DNA of 27,992 bases, from the IMG/VR virus record IMGVR_UViG_3300031951_000959, positions 1 through 27,992 of that record, one strand, 5' to 3'. A program made the position numbers and the translations under genes. The notes beneath the pieces are model-generated. The model had not been told where the DNA came from. It worked only from the letters and a program-made list of their open reading frames with translations, and ran no database searches. Positions 15,774-23,774 of this stretch are shown piece after piece. The DNA comes from a virus. Every line of letters starts with the position of its first letter. Position 1 is the stretch's first letter.

Positions 15774-15790
15774 TCTGTTGGTTTTTGTTT

Positions 15791-15808
15791 ACATAATAAT
15801 ATACAAAA
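15791..15808 (-). promoter_or_regulatory. Putative phage promoter before scaffold and MCP
   Basis: Minus-strand TTTTGTATATTATTATGT, about 18 nt before the ATG at 15773, followed by the leader AAAAACCAACAGAATG. Same core as at 25506 and 27952. It would drive the scaffold-like gene and MCP up to the terminator at 12819. Confidence 0.55.
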
Positions 15809-15863
15809 TAAACTTGGAAAATTTAAAAGTTAAAAATTCTTTTTTTGCACTATATAGCTAAGT

Positions 15864-18614
15864 CTATTTTTTCTTTTTGTTTGAGCTGCCAGCATCATAC
15901 TTGTTTTTATTTACTCTAGCTATCTCTAATTGTTTATTGGCTATATCTTGTTGTACTTGTAACTTCTGTTGTTCCATATTCATTTTCTGAGAATGCTTTA
16001 CCATATCATCACTTTGTTTCTGTCTTTGTACATCCATTTGACCTTGATATTGTTCAGTTTCTCTGATTTCTTTCATAGCATCTCTAAAGTCAGACTCTTG
16101 GTTTTGATTAATATCAGCCATTGAACCATATCCTGCAGCTCTAATCTCAGCAACAGTAATGTCTTTCTGAATCATCTTATCATCTCTTTGAGCAGCAGCA
16201 TCAATCTCCATTTGTTTTTGCTTCTCAGCTGAAGCAAGTTGTTCTTGTTGCATTTGCTGTTGTTGTTGCAGTTCAGCTTGTTTTTGATCTTGTATTCTTT
16301 TCTCAGACATTTTGAGAACAGTATTTATTTCAGAGATTGACTCAGACTGTATTACTTTACCTATGTCATATATAGAAGCTCCTGTAGTATTGTTTTGTAT
16401 TGCCATTTGTTTTAACTGTTCTAAGACAGCTCTATGATTAGCATTAGTACTACAGAATATATTTAGATCTCTCATTAGAAGATCCGTACCGTCAACTTGA
16501 AAAGTAACTTTTTCATCTGCCTCTGTAATATATGTCAACCTTGTAGAAGGTTTTGTAGAATGATAGTACTGAGCTAAGTCAGTTCTCATCTGATGTACTC
16601 TTGGCATTAAGTAATCACAGTGTTGTATAAAGTAGGTTTCTGTTTGAGCATAAGATGCAGCAGCAGCTTGCTCTACACCAGTAGCTGTCATTTGAGATAA
16701 CTGTTGTCCCATTCTTTGTGGGTTAACACCAATTACTTCATAAGCTTGTTGCTTAAAGTGATTTGCAAGTTGTATTCTAGAAAGTAATCTTTCTGTCTGT
16801 GACAGATCTAGCTTTTGGAAATGCTGGAAGTTTAATGCATTTTCAGTATTAGTAATTGAAGTATCTAATGGTAGCATCTGAAAATTCTTCATTGCTACAT
16901 AAGCTTTAGCCAAGTTACCTTTACCCCAATCTTCTCCTAATGAGTGTCTTGGTAATGTATTCTGGTCTAGCATTATAATAGTACCTAGTTCATCTACTAA
17001 GATGTCAGCTATCTGATTGTTTACTATGTTGTATCCAATCTGGTATGGCTTCATTAAATCAATAAGTGCAGTAGATCTTGTATTTCTATCTGAGAATATA
17101 GAACCTTCTACAGGAAGTTTACATCCATACAAACTATTATCACCTTTAAACTGGAATTTTAAAGGACCTATTTTAGGTTTATCTATTCCAAGATATATTG
17201 GAGTAAATCCTCCTGGATTATTCATACCCCAGAATGAAGGAATATTAGGACCAATTTTAACTCCTCCCCATACTTCATTAATCCAAATCCAATCAATGTG
17301 TTCTCCAAATACTAAATTATCTTTACTCTTGCCTTTAAAAAGTCTAGTATCATAAATTGGTTTATCTGATACTGAATAATCTTCACTTACAATTTCTGTT
17401 AATACTTCTCCGGTTTCAGATATTTTTGTAAGATGTCCTACTTTCTTCTGTGATTTCCAATAAGCTGTAGTTACCCTTAGTAGATAAGCTGTACCTTGAT
17501 CATAGTAGTCTTCTCCTTCAGCTAGTATTTGAGTTATAACATCTGATCCATCAAGTACATTACCACCCATAAAAGATGTATACTGTCTGTAGGCAAGAGA
17601 TGGCATGTTTGTATTCCAATCATGTGATTTAGTTCCATCATAGAAAGCTCCATCATTTTGAAGACCACCAATATTATAAGCTGCTGATCTAATTGGATAA
17701 ATGGCTTCTAATGCTTCCATCTGACCTTCATTCATCAAATATCCAAATTTGTCAACTACATCTGATGGAGTAAACATGTCTGTTTTACCTACCCAGTTTG
17801 CTTGAGAGATGTATCTATTATCTGGAGATTTATGATAGAAACTAATTACTGGATTCCAAAGTTCTACTTCATAATCATCCTCCATCATGCGGAAATGCCA
17901 GAACTCTCTATCTGTAATAAGCATGTCTCTGAATGCTCTTTCTTCAAGTTCATCCATTCTAAATCTTTCAACATCTACTTTATGTTGATGAGTTGCCCAC
18001 TGTTCAATTACAGATCTATAATCTTTTTGAAAAAACTTTTCAATTTCTGGAAGTGTCTTGAGTTTTTCTGGAGCAATTTGTTGTTGAGCTTCTGGAGAAT
18101 TAGGATCAAGACCTTGCTCTATTAATGCAGAAATAATTTTGGTTTGAGCATCTGCTAATAGAGTTTCCTCTATCATCATTCTTTTTTGCTCAAGCATTTC
18201 ATTATATGAAATATCATCAACTGCTCTATAACTTAATTTACTTGATCTTTTTGCAAATTCAGATACTAGAACATTAATTACATTTGGAATAATTGGATAG
18301 AATTTTAATTCAAAAGCTGAGGCATCTTCTTTAGTTAATAACTCAACTATGTCTCTGTATTCATTATCTTCCTCAACTATATAATCTGTTCTATCTATAA
18401 TACCTTTAGCAAGTTTATAATTTTTCATAAACCTGCGGGCATTTCTTCTAATTTGTCTTAGACCATTCCATTCTAACCAATCTAAATTCCAAGCAGCCCA
18501 TTGCTCATCTTTTTCTTTTTTAGTAAGAAATTGAAGAGGTTGAGTCACACTACCTAATCTGTTGTGTTGGACTTTAGCTCCATTCTTTAATTGCATTGCG
18601 TTATATACCTGCAT
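15864..18614 (-). CDS. Portal protein (916 aa)
   Basis: The gene directly follows terL (5-nt gap) and precedes scaffold and MCP. The N-terminal half has WNLDWLEWNGLRQIRRNARR (~42-61) followed by a basic-aromatic helical region. Mid-protein landmarks are WIWINEVWGGVKIGPNIP and QIGYNIVNNQIADILVDELG. The latter opens a long helical region typical of portal clip and stem. After ~690 the chain is helical, and the last ~150 residues are a Gln-rich coiled coil (QKQAELQQQQQMQQEQLAS) ending KKKK. Long Gln-rich C-terminal tails are known from crAss-like portals and could form the barrel or internal cargo contact. Family call mainly by context and architecture. Confidence 0.85.
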   Translation of the reverse strand: MQVYNAMQLKNGAKVQHNRLGSVTQPLQFLTKKEKDEQWAAWNLDWLEWNGLRQIRRNARRFMKNYKLAKGIIDRTDYIVEEDNEYRDIVELLTKEDASAFELKFYPIIPNVINVLVSEFAKRSSKLSYRAVDDISYNEMLEQKRMMIEETLLADAQTKIISALIEQGLDPNSPEAQQQIAPEKLKTLPEIEKFFQKDYRSVIEQWATHQHKVDVERFRMDELEERAFRDMLITDREFWHFRMMEDDYEVELWNPVISFYHKSPDNRYISQANWVGKTDMFTPSDVVDKFGYLMNEGQMEALEAIYPIRSAAYNIGGLQNDGAFYDGTKSHDWNTNMPSLAYRQYTSFMGGNVLDGSDVITQILAEGEDYYDQGTAYLLRVTTAYWKSQKKVGHLTKISETGEVLTEIVSEDYSVSDKPIYDTRLFKGKSKDNLVFGEHIDWIWINEVWGGVKIGPNIPSFWGMNNPGGFTPIYLGIDKPKIGPLKFQFKGDNSLYGCKLPVEGSIFSDRNTRSTALIDLMKPYQIGYNIVNNQIADILVDELGTIIMLDQNTLPRHSLGEDWGKGNLAKAYVAMKNFQMLPLDTSITNTENALNFQHFQKLDLSQTERLLSRIQLANHFKQQAYEVIGVNPQRMGQQLSQMTATGVEQAAAASYAQTETYFIQHCDYLMPRVHQMRTDLAQYYHSTKPSTRLTYITEADEKVTFQVDGTDLLMRDLNIFCSTNANHRAVLEQLKQMAIQNNTTGASIYDIGKVIQSESISEINTVLKMSEKRIQDQKQAELQQQQQMQQEQLASAEKQKQMEIDAAAQRDDKMIQKDITVAEIRAAGYGSMADINQNQESDFRDAMKEIRETEQYQGQMDVQRQKQSDDMVKHSQKMNMEQQKLQVQQDIANKQLEIARVNKNKYDAGSSNKKKK

Positions 18615-18619
18615 AGCTC

Positions 18620-20830
18620 TTATTTAAAATTTTTGAAAGGTGATCTTTTAAAACTTTGTGAATTAAAAGATGAACCCTTTCCAACATTACGAAACGGGTT
18701 CTTATTTAATTTAAACAAATTTTCTGACTTTTGCAAGTTTTTAGCTGCATCATCCATAATTACAACTTTAGCAAAACCCCTGTTTGACTCTTGTATTTTT
18801 ATAAATGAAACTAATGCAGCAAATGAAACCAATCTATCCACATTGACTCCATCAGAATATTCTTGCATTTCTTTTATTAGCATTGGATCCGGAATTCTTT
18901 CAATACCATATTTTGTTCTAACAATTGTACCATCTGGTTTAGTTTCTACATCTAATTCTTCTTTAGTATATTCTATGGCATAACTAAGAAGATGTGCTTT
19001 AAATAAAGAACCTGTATTTTTCCATCCATATTCCTGATACACATTAGCATTAGCTCCTAAATCCTTCAAGAAAAGAATTTGACTTTTTGGTACTAAATAT
19101 CTTTGTTTCTTTCTAGATATCATATACTGTATAAAAAGTGAAATGTTATTCTCTACAATAGTCCAGGCATTATACCATTCTATTATAAGTTCTAACATTT
19201 GATGTGTTCTATTTATATCATCATATCTTCCACACCATGCAGCTACTATCTTACCTTGCTCTATGTAGGTTTCTGTTTCTACAGCATTTACCTTTCTTAC
19301 TTCAGTAGATGATTTCATTACATAAATAGAGCACAATGATTCTGATGTTGTTGTTTTACCTTCTGATACGGGGTCAATAGAAGCAAAATATGTTTTACCA
19401 AATTCTGGATTTTCCATTGGTCTTTCCCAAACTACTAAACATCCAGTCTTATCCTCTGTCTTTTTATTTACAGGAAATTCAGTAATTGGTCTTTTATTAC
19501 TACTCTTTACTGCAGGCTTTCCATTTTCATCTGTAAATATATCTAAGAACTCAAATCCATATTCTTTATCTTCAATTCTTCTTTGTTGTGCAGCAAGTAA
19601 ATGAGTAGGGAATACAGAAACTGTTCTATTTGCAAAAGCCTCATGAATATTTCTAGGATGCTGAGATATTCTTAATTGATACTCTTCTGGGGCTAATTCA
19701 TTCTTCCATTGTTTAAACTGCTCATTCAAAGCTTCTAATGCTTCTTCTACAAGTGAATTACCATAGTCATCAATATATGGAGGCATGGACCATTGTTCAG
19801 GAATAAATAAACCTGACAAACCTATAGTACCTTTATCATCAATAAGATCTGTTTCTACAGCATATATATCTTTTGATGTTGGATTTAAAATCATATCCTT
19901 TAATGGTAAACATTGACCTAAATCACCGACAGATCCTGCAGCTATAAACATACCTGTAGTAATTAAACCAGATCTCATTGCAGGTCTCATGTACTCATAT
20001 GTCTGATCCATCTTAGGAGCAATTCCTGCCTCTTCATGAAAGAAGTATTTAACTGGTCCACCGACACCATTAGTAGGATCTTTTTCAAAGGACATACCTT
20101 GTATAGTTCCTTTAAGACCAACTTCATTCTTTCTATCTCCTTTTCTTACTTCAATCTTTTGTTGCCACATCATAACCTTGTCTGGAGACATAGGTCTATA
20201 CCATGCAGTATGCTCATTTAAGAAAGCTGCATATTCTTGTAAGAATTTCCAAGATCCTTTCTCATTAATATAATCTTTAAGACTGGCTCCTATTTTCAAT
20301 GTAACCCCTGCCTCAAACCATTGTTGGTTAATGAGTTTACCCATGTGGTAATATGATGATGCTATCTGTCTTTTCTTTAAGATAGCTACATGTTTGTATG
20401 AAAGTTCTGCTAACATCTCATAAAGAGCCATATGATATTGGGCATCTCTGATTTTAGCAAAGTCAAACTTCTGTTGTTCTTTATCAAAGATAGGTAAGAA
20501 GTTTAACCACATATAATATTCTCTGCAGACATACCATGTTAGATTTCCATCTTTAACTAATAGGCCTTTTCTACATCTAACTTTTTGTTCTTCCCAATAA
20601 TTTATGTAGTCTTTGGATTTAAAAGGAGATGTGCAATATACTCCATCCTTTTTAAATTTGGTTGACTCTGAAATAAATAATTCATTGGTAAGCTCGTTGA
20701 ATTGGTATTTTCCTGGTTCCTTAAATATGTTATTAAGGATAAACTGCTTGAAGTCCTCTCTGGATTCAAAACTTGTGGTTGTCCACTTTCCGTTTTCATA
20801 AGTTGGTATATCTTGGTAAATCTCACTCAT
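18620..20830 (-). CDS. terL: Terminase large subunit (ATPase and nuclease, 736 aa)
   Basis: ATP-driven DNA packaging motor that also cuts the concatemer. The ATPase domain has an atypical Walker A-like segment LKKRQIASSY (151-160), Walker B with catalytic acid FFHEEAG (263-269) and a coupling motif FIAAGSVGD (295-303). The N-terminal region YINYWEEQKVRCRKG and YVCREYYMWLNF (75-111) resembles crAss-like TerL. The RNase H-like nuclease has D486 (SIDPVSEG), E560 (WTIVENN) and a C-terminal acid in the VDRLVSFAAL segment (VNVDRLVSF). All motor and nuclease motifs appear intact. The ATG shares one base with the stop of the preceding gene (TAATG), so they are translationally coupled. Confidence 0.92.
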   Translation of the reverse strand: MSEIYQDIPTYENGKWTTTSFESREDFKQFILNNIFKEPGKYQFNELTNELFISESTKFKKDGVYCTSPFKSKDYINYWEEQKVRCRKGLLVKDGNLTWYVCREYYMWLNFLPIFDKEQQKFDFAKIRDAQYHMALYEMLAELSYKHVAILKKRQIASSYYHMGKLINQQWFEAGVTLKIGASLKDYINEKGSWKFLQEYAAFLNEHTAWYRPMSPDKVMMWQQKIEVRKGDRKNEVGLKGTIQGMSFEKDPTNGVGGPVKYFFHEEAGIAPKMDQTYEYMRPAMRSGLITTGMFIAAGSVGDLGQCLPLKDMILNPTSKDIYAVETDLIDDKGTIGLSGLFIPEQWSMPPYIDDYGNSLVEEALEALNEQFKQWKNELAPEEYQLRISQHPRNIHEAFANRTVSVFPTHLLAAQQRRIEDKEYGFEFLDIFTDENGKPAVKSSNKRPITEFPVNKKTEDKTGCLVVWERPMENPEFGKTYFASIDPVSEGKTTTSESLCSIYVMKSSTEVRKVNAVETETYIEQGKIVAAWCGRYDDINRTHQMLELIIEWYNAWTIVENNISLFIQYMISRKKQRYLVPKSQILFLKDLGANANVYQEYGWKNTGSLFKAHLLSYAIEYTKEELDVETKPDGTIVRTKYGIERIPDPMLIKEMQEYSDGVNVDRLVSFAALVSFIKIQESNRGFAKVVIMDDAAKNLQKSENLFKLNKNPFRNVGKGSSFNSQSFKRSPFKNFK

Positions 20831-21345
20831 TACATATCATAGGCTAATCCTTGCCCACCCCTTACTTTACTTGATTGTTCTTCTTGAAGATCTTTGTATG
20901 CTCCTTTAAAAGATTGTCTTATTGATTCATAATTTTTAGCAGCAGCTATTAATGAATTCATATTACCATCCCGCCCATGTGTAATAGGTGTTATTTCCAT
21001 ATATCTAGCTAATCTATCTAACATAGATGCAATACCTTTGTATGCTCTGGATGTAGGTGTTTCATACATCTTTTCACAAAACCTTAATGCTGCAAAGATT
21101 GTGTCATCCTCAGTAGAAAACTCTGCTTCTATTTCTTTTAGAATAATATACTCTTTATCTTGTTCTGGCACAAAGAAAAAAGGATTCATGTCTGGATTAG
21201 GACAGCACATGTAAAACAAATAGAGGTAAACTTTTAAATAATCATCTGGATACTCATCCATAACATCTTTAAGAGCCTTTAGTGTATAACAATGTTCAGT
21301 AGGTATTACTACACCGTTTTGAACATCAAATAGTTTTGCATACAT
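20830..21345 (-). CDS. Conserved terL-linked protein, candidate small terminase or packaging factor (171 aa)
   Basis: Helical protein with LKVYLYLFYMCCPNPDMNP (37-55), a TPTSRAYKGIASMLDRLARY segment (~101-120) and PITHGRDGNMNSLIAAAKN (124-142). I recall these signatures in a protein encoded next to terL in related phages, but without a firm function. No clear helix-turn-helix is visible, so small terminase is a positional guess only. The stop overlaps the terL start by one base; the start lies 1 nt after the nuclease stop. Mildly Cys-containing (CC at 47-48). Confidence 0.55.
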   Translation of the reverse strand: MYAKLFDVQNGVVIPTEHCYTLKALKDVMDEYPDDYLKVYLYLFYMCCPNPDMNPFFFVPEQDKEYIILKEIEAEFSTEDDTIFAALRFCEKMYETPTSRAYKGIASMLDRLARYMEITPITHGRDGNMNSLIAAAKNYESIRQSFKGAYKDLQEEQSSKVRGGQGLAYDM

Positions 21346-21346
21346 C

Positions 21347-22183
21347 TTATTTCTTTTTAATAAAGGTAGGACTTTCTTTTATATGATTCATTACAGCAAT
21401 TACCTCATCATATAAATAAGGTACTGGAATTGGAGTAACATCTTTTACAATTGGGTCCCCATTCATATCTTTCTTTGCTACAGGATATCCCCAGTCATCT
21501 TTACCATCTGTCTCAAATTTAATATGATGAATATATATTGTACCTGGCAATAACTTAGGATTATGCTTAAGTATAATATACATATAAATACTCAATTGTA
21601 AAGCATAGTGGTTAAAGTTGCAATCATCTAAATGAGAAACTGGATGGAGCATCTTCTCTGAAATTCCCTCCCAGTCCTTAAATGACTCCATCTTAATTTC
21701 TTTATTAGTTTTATAGTCAATGATATTAACTCTTCCATTTACAACTTCAACTAAATCTGATTGACCACAAATACCAGCAGACTTTAAATAAACCATATGT
21801 TCTGGATAAACTCCTGGTTCAAGTTTTTGATTTGGTGCATATTTAATACCATCTTTTAACGGCAGTGGTTTAAATATTGGAACAGTTACACCTTCTCTTT
21901 CTATTGATGCTAAAGAACACAAATCATCTTCTCTTTGATTATGATACCATGTTCCTAAGTCTGTAGCTCTCTTAGCTTCATTACTCCAAATATCTTGAAT
22001 AATTTTTGGTTCAATTCCAAACCATTTGGATCCTTGTTTTTTAGAAACTTTTTCTGCTGTTTTTTTAGCATCAAAAGGTTTCTTTAATGAGGATATAACT
22101 GTAGTTACACTATACCAGACAATGTTATGTTCATTGTCTATACTCTTGTAACTATGATCTTGTGCATTAAAAAATATACTCAT
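21347..22183 (-). CDS. PD-(D/E)XK nuclease, RecB/Cas4-like (278 aa)
   Basis: Catalytic pattern from the preferred start: H81 in LGTWYHNQ, G140-QSD143, then D156-Y-K158 in IIDYKTN, then YALQLSIYMY (193-202) with Q196 and Y200. This is the PD-(D/E)XK exonuclease arrangement seen in RecB-C-terminal, Cas4 and YqaJ-type enzymes. The longest frame begins at 22246, but I chose ATG 22183. It makes an ATGA overlap with the upstream stop (22180-22183) and begins MSIFFNAQDHSYKS, typical of family N-termini. No Cys cluster is present, unlike Cas4 iron-sulphur enzymes. Likely acts on phage or host DNA near packaging or recombination. Its place upstream of terL suggests genome processing, but this is inferred. 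Confidence 0.8.
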   Translation of the reverse strand: MSIFFNAQDHSYKSIDNEHNIVWYSVTTVISSLKKPFDAKKTAEKVSKKQGSKWFGIEPKIIQDIWSNEAKRATDLGTWYHNQREDDLCSLASIEREGVTVPIFKPLPLKDGIKYAPNQKLEPGVYPEHMVYLKSAGICGQSDLVEVVNGRVNIIDYKTNKEIKMESFKDWEGISEKMLHPVSHLDDCNFNHYALQLSIYMYIILKHNPKLLPGTIYIHHIKFETDGKDDWGYPVAKKDMNGDPIVKDVTPIPVPYLYDEVIAVMNHIKESPTFIKKK

Positions 22184-22482
22184 AAGCTGTCTAATTGATC
22201 TTCTTTCTTTTCTGATACTATGGATGCCCATTTTTTTGCAGGACATGAAGTTGATAGAGATCTTGTTTTAAATGATAAAGAACAACCACACAAAGAACAA
22301 CATGGTTGAGTACCAGGCATAACACATTCTTTACCTTCTATGTCTTTATCAGGACACACATTACAGATTTCCATTCTTAATTCTGAAACATGCTCTACAA
22401 ATTCATCTTTAACAATTGAATTTGTTATACCTTCAATTATCTGTTTCCGGTTCTTCCAAATTTCTTTGAGACTTGTTTTCAT
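22180..22482 (-). CDS. Cys-rich zinc-binding protein (100 aa)
   Basis: The N-terminal helix SLKEIWKNRKQIIEGI is followed by RMEICNVCP (C40, C43), C53, PCCSLCGC (C61, C62, C65, C67) and C80. Eight Cys suggest two zinc sites. I recall this type of small protein from phage packaging and replication neighbourhoods in Bacteroidota phages, without a function. It overlaps the upstream gene by 50 nt (22433-22482) and the downstream nuclease by 4 nt. The N-terminal segment inside the overlap resembles the remembered family, which favours this long start. Confidence 0.7.
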   Translation of the reverse strand: MKTSLKEIWKNRKQIIEGITNSIVKDEFVEHVSELRMEICNVCPDKDIEGKECVMPGTQPCCSLCGCSLSFKTRSLSTSCPAKKWASIVSEKKEDQLDSL

Positions 22483-22837
22483 CTTTTTGTTTTTTAAACT
22501 CTTGTTTTTTTAGTTCTAATTCATCTATTTTCTTTTCTAGATTTTCAAGACACTCTACTTTATCTTCAAGCATTTTTTTATTATAGTATGCTTTAAAAGT
22601 AGAAGTGTCATGAGAATCTAAAGCTTTTTTATACCGTTGAATTGATTTCTTTACTAAACTTGGCCTAGCAACAAATTGGCCCAATCCTTCAACATTAATT
22701 CTAGGATAAGTAAGATTTGTTAAATTATTTCTAATACTCTTATAGTATGTTTGTATTAAATCTTCTATAAGTTCTACAGGTTCATTTATTTCTTCTGCAA
22801 ACTCTTTATATAACTGACTAGATTTTTTTGGAATCAT
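22433..22837 (-). CDS. IHF/HU-like DNA-binding protein (134 aa)
   Basis: Residues 1-70 follow the HU/IHF plan: two helices (SQLYKEFAEEIN and LIEDLIQTYYKSIRNNL) and then a short beta section, INVEGLGQFVARP, equivalent to GFGTF-x-V-R in HU. The usual long DNA-wrapping arms are short or absent. Residues 95-134 form a Lys/Glu-rich coiled tail (LEKKIDELELKKQEFKKQK). IHF-like proteins are known in crAss-like phages. Probably binds phage DNA in packaging or replication. Its ATGA start overlaps the winged-helix gene (22834-22837). Confidence 0.75.
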   Translation of the reverse strand: MIPKKSSQLYKEFAEEINEPVELIEDLIQTYYKSIRNNLTNLTYPRINVEGLGQFVARPSLVKKSIQRYKKALDSHDTSTFKAYYNKKMLEDKVECLENLEKKIDELELKKQEFKKQKDENKSQRNLEEPETDN

Positions 22838-23193
22838 TTGCCAAGAAATTTATAATCTAACAATACACTGCCTTCTGTTTGAATTTTTAAATTAGGATTT
22901 ATCATTACTATTTTTTTGTTTTTAGCATCTTTTGATATTAAGTTATTTTTTTCACATTTATTAATACAATTTCTTACTGTTTGCTCTGACTTGAATATGC
23001 TATATTCATCAGAAGCTTCAAAACAAAAACTAGACAATTCAATTGGTCCAACTGTACTAAGCAAAGTCAAGCACTCTAAGTCAGAATCACTCAATGTTAT
23101 TCTATTTATATAACAATGAGTAAGTATCTGAAATTTAATAACATCTTTTTTAGACATTATTACTTTCTTTTGTACTTGATTTACTATAGCCAT
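22834..23193 (-). CDS. Winged-helix DNA-binding protein (119 aa)
   Basis: Residues ~15-60 are helical (DVIKFQILTHCYINRITLSD, LECLTLLSTVG). Residues ~67-100 read as helix-turn-helix and wing (FKSEQTVRNCINKCEKNNLI, then KNKKIVMINPN). This is a typical DNA-binding arrangement. I recall the family from crAss-like gene blocks but not a function. Possible regulator, small terminase or replication helper. It precedes the IHF-like gene with a 4-nt overlap. Confidence 0.65.
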   Translation of the reverse strand: MAIVNQVQKKVIMSKKDVIKFQILTHCYINRITLSDSDLECLTLLSTVGPIELSSFCFEASDEYSIFKSEQTVRNCINKCEKNNLISKDAKNKKIVMINPNLKIQTEGSVLLDYKFLGK

Positions 23194-23195
23194 TT

Positions 23196-23504
23196 TTAGT
23201 TCTTTTTAAGTTTTCTAGAAATGGCTTCTGCATTAGATACTTCTTGTGGTGTTGGGAATGGATATTCTTCCTTGTCATCTTCTTCACCTTCAGGGCCATT
23301 TTCCATTTGATTCATCATCATTGCATATTGCATTTGAAGACTTGTTCTTTTAAATCTTACTTCATCAATCTTCATTAATAACTCTTCATGTTCATACTGA
23401 GCTTTTAAATAGGGCATTGAATCCTTATAAAATTTAAGCATTTCTTTTCTTTTTGCTTCTAATTCTTCTGGAGTAAATACTCTTTCTTTTTCTGTGTTTT
23501 CCAT
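23196..23504 (-). CDS. Coiled-coil protein (102 aa)
   Basis: Long charged helix (ELEAKRKEMLKFYKDSMPYL, then DEVRFKRTSLQMQYAMMMNQ) followed by an acidic stretch (GEEDDKEEYPF) and a basic end (RKLKKN). A single coiled coil with Met-rich interior is likely, so a dimer or trimer. I recall similar short coiled-coil proteins in the same position in related phages; function unknown. First gene of the packaging block, with its own promoter-like motif at 23524-23542. Confidence 0.7.
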   Translation of the reverse strand: MENTEKERVFTPEELEAKRKEMLKFYKDSMPYLKAQYEHEELLMKIDEVRFKRTSLQMQYAMMMNQMENGPEGEEDDKEEYPFPTPQEVSNAEAISRKLKKN

Positions 23505-23523
23505 TTTTTATATATTTTAAGTT

Positions 23524-23542
23524 TACACAAATATACAAGAAA
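23524..23542 (-). promoter_or_regulatory. Putative promoter of the packaging block
   Basis: Minus-strand TTCTTGTATATTTGTGTAA. TATATTTG fits the Bacteroidota -7 consensus TAnnTTTG, and TTGTATATT matches the phage motif at 25506 and 15791. It lies between the terminator at 23567 and the start at 23504. Confidence 0.55.
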
Positions 23543-23566
23543 AGTTTAAACCAGAAATATTTAAAC

Positions 23567-23596
23567 AAAAAATCCAGGCATAGAACATACCTGGAT
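23567..23596 (-). terminator. Rho-independent terminator of the lysis cassette
   Basis: On the minus strand ATCCAGG (23596-23590) pairs with CCTGGAT (23578-23572) around an 11-nt loop, followed by a T run to 23567. It lies just past the stop of the 52-residue gene and before the promoter-like motif for the next block. Confidence 0.85.
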
Positions 23597-23615
23597 CACT
23601 ATATGTAGTATAGGT

Positions 23616-23774
23616 CTATCTATTCTTAATTGTAAGATTTAAAATTGTTATTGAATAAAAGTTTCTTGCAGGATCAAGTTCAATTGAAAAAAAATCTACC
23701 ATAGAAATTCTACATCTTATAGTTAATGCTTTCCAACTAGGTTTATGATTTTTCCAATTATTTCTAAACTTCAT
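23616..23774 (-). CDS. Small basic protein after the amidase (52 aa)
   Basis: A 52-residue frame from ATG 23774 (sharing one base with the amidase stop, TGATG) to TAG 23616-23618. Protein: MKFRNNWKNHKPSWKALTIR, then CRISMVDFFSIELDPARN and a beta-like end FYSITILNLTIKNR. I recall short proteins of this type next to phage amidases, but not a function. Coupling to the amidase and termination directly downstream support a real gene in the lysis unit. Possible regulator or small structural part. Confidence 0.7.
   Translation of the reverse strand: MKFRNNWKNHKPSWKALTIRCRISMVDFFSIELDPARNFYSITILNLTIKNR

Noticed and set aside
15830-15866. Possible terminator after the portal gene (ACTTAGCTATATAGT)
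   Set aside because: The pairing is weak and AT-only and lacks a following T run on the minus strand. It is more likely part of the promoter region.
20602-20826. Minus-strand frame overlapping the terL start in another frame
   Set aside because: It lies fully inside terL coding sequence, has no recognisable product and no leader of its own.
20830-21345. Confident small terminase call for the gene before terL
   Set aside because: Only position supports it. No helix-turn-helix or oligomerisation motif is clear, and the winged-helix gene upstream is an equal candidate.
21347-22246. Longer start for the PD-(D/E)XK nuclease at 22246
   Set aside because: It would overlap the zinc gene by 67 nt and add a basic, non-family stretch. 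ATG 22183 gives a 4-nt ATGA overlap and a family-like N-terminus.
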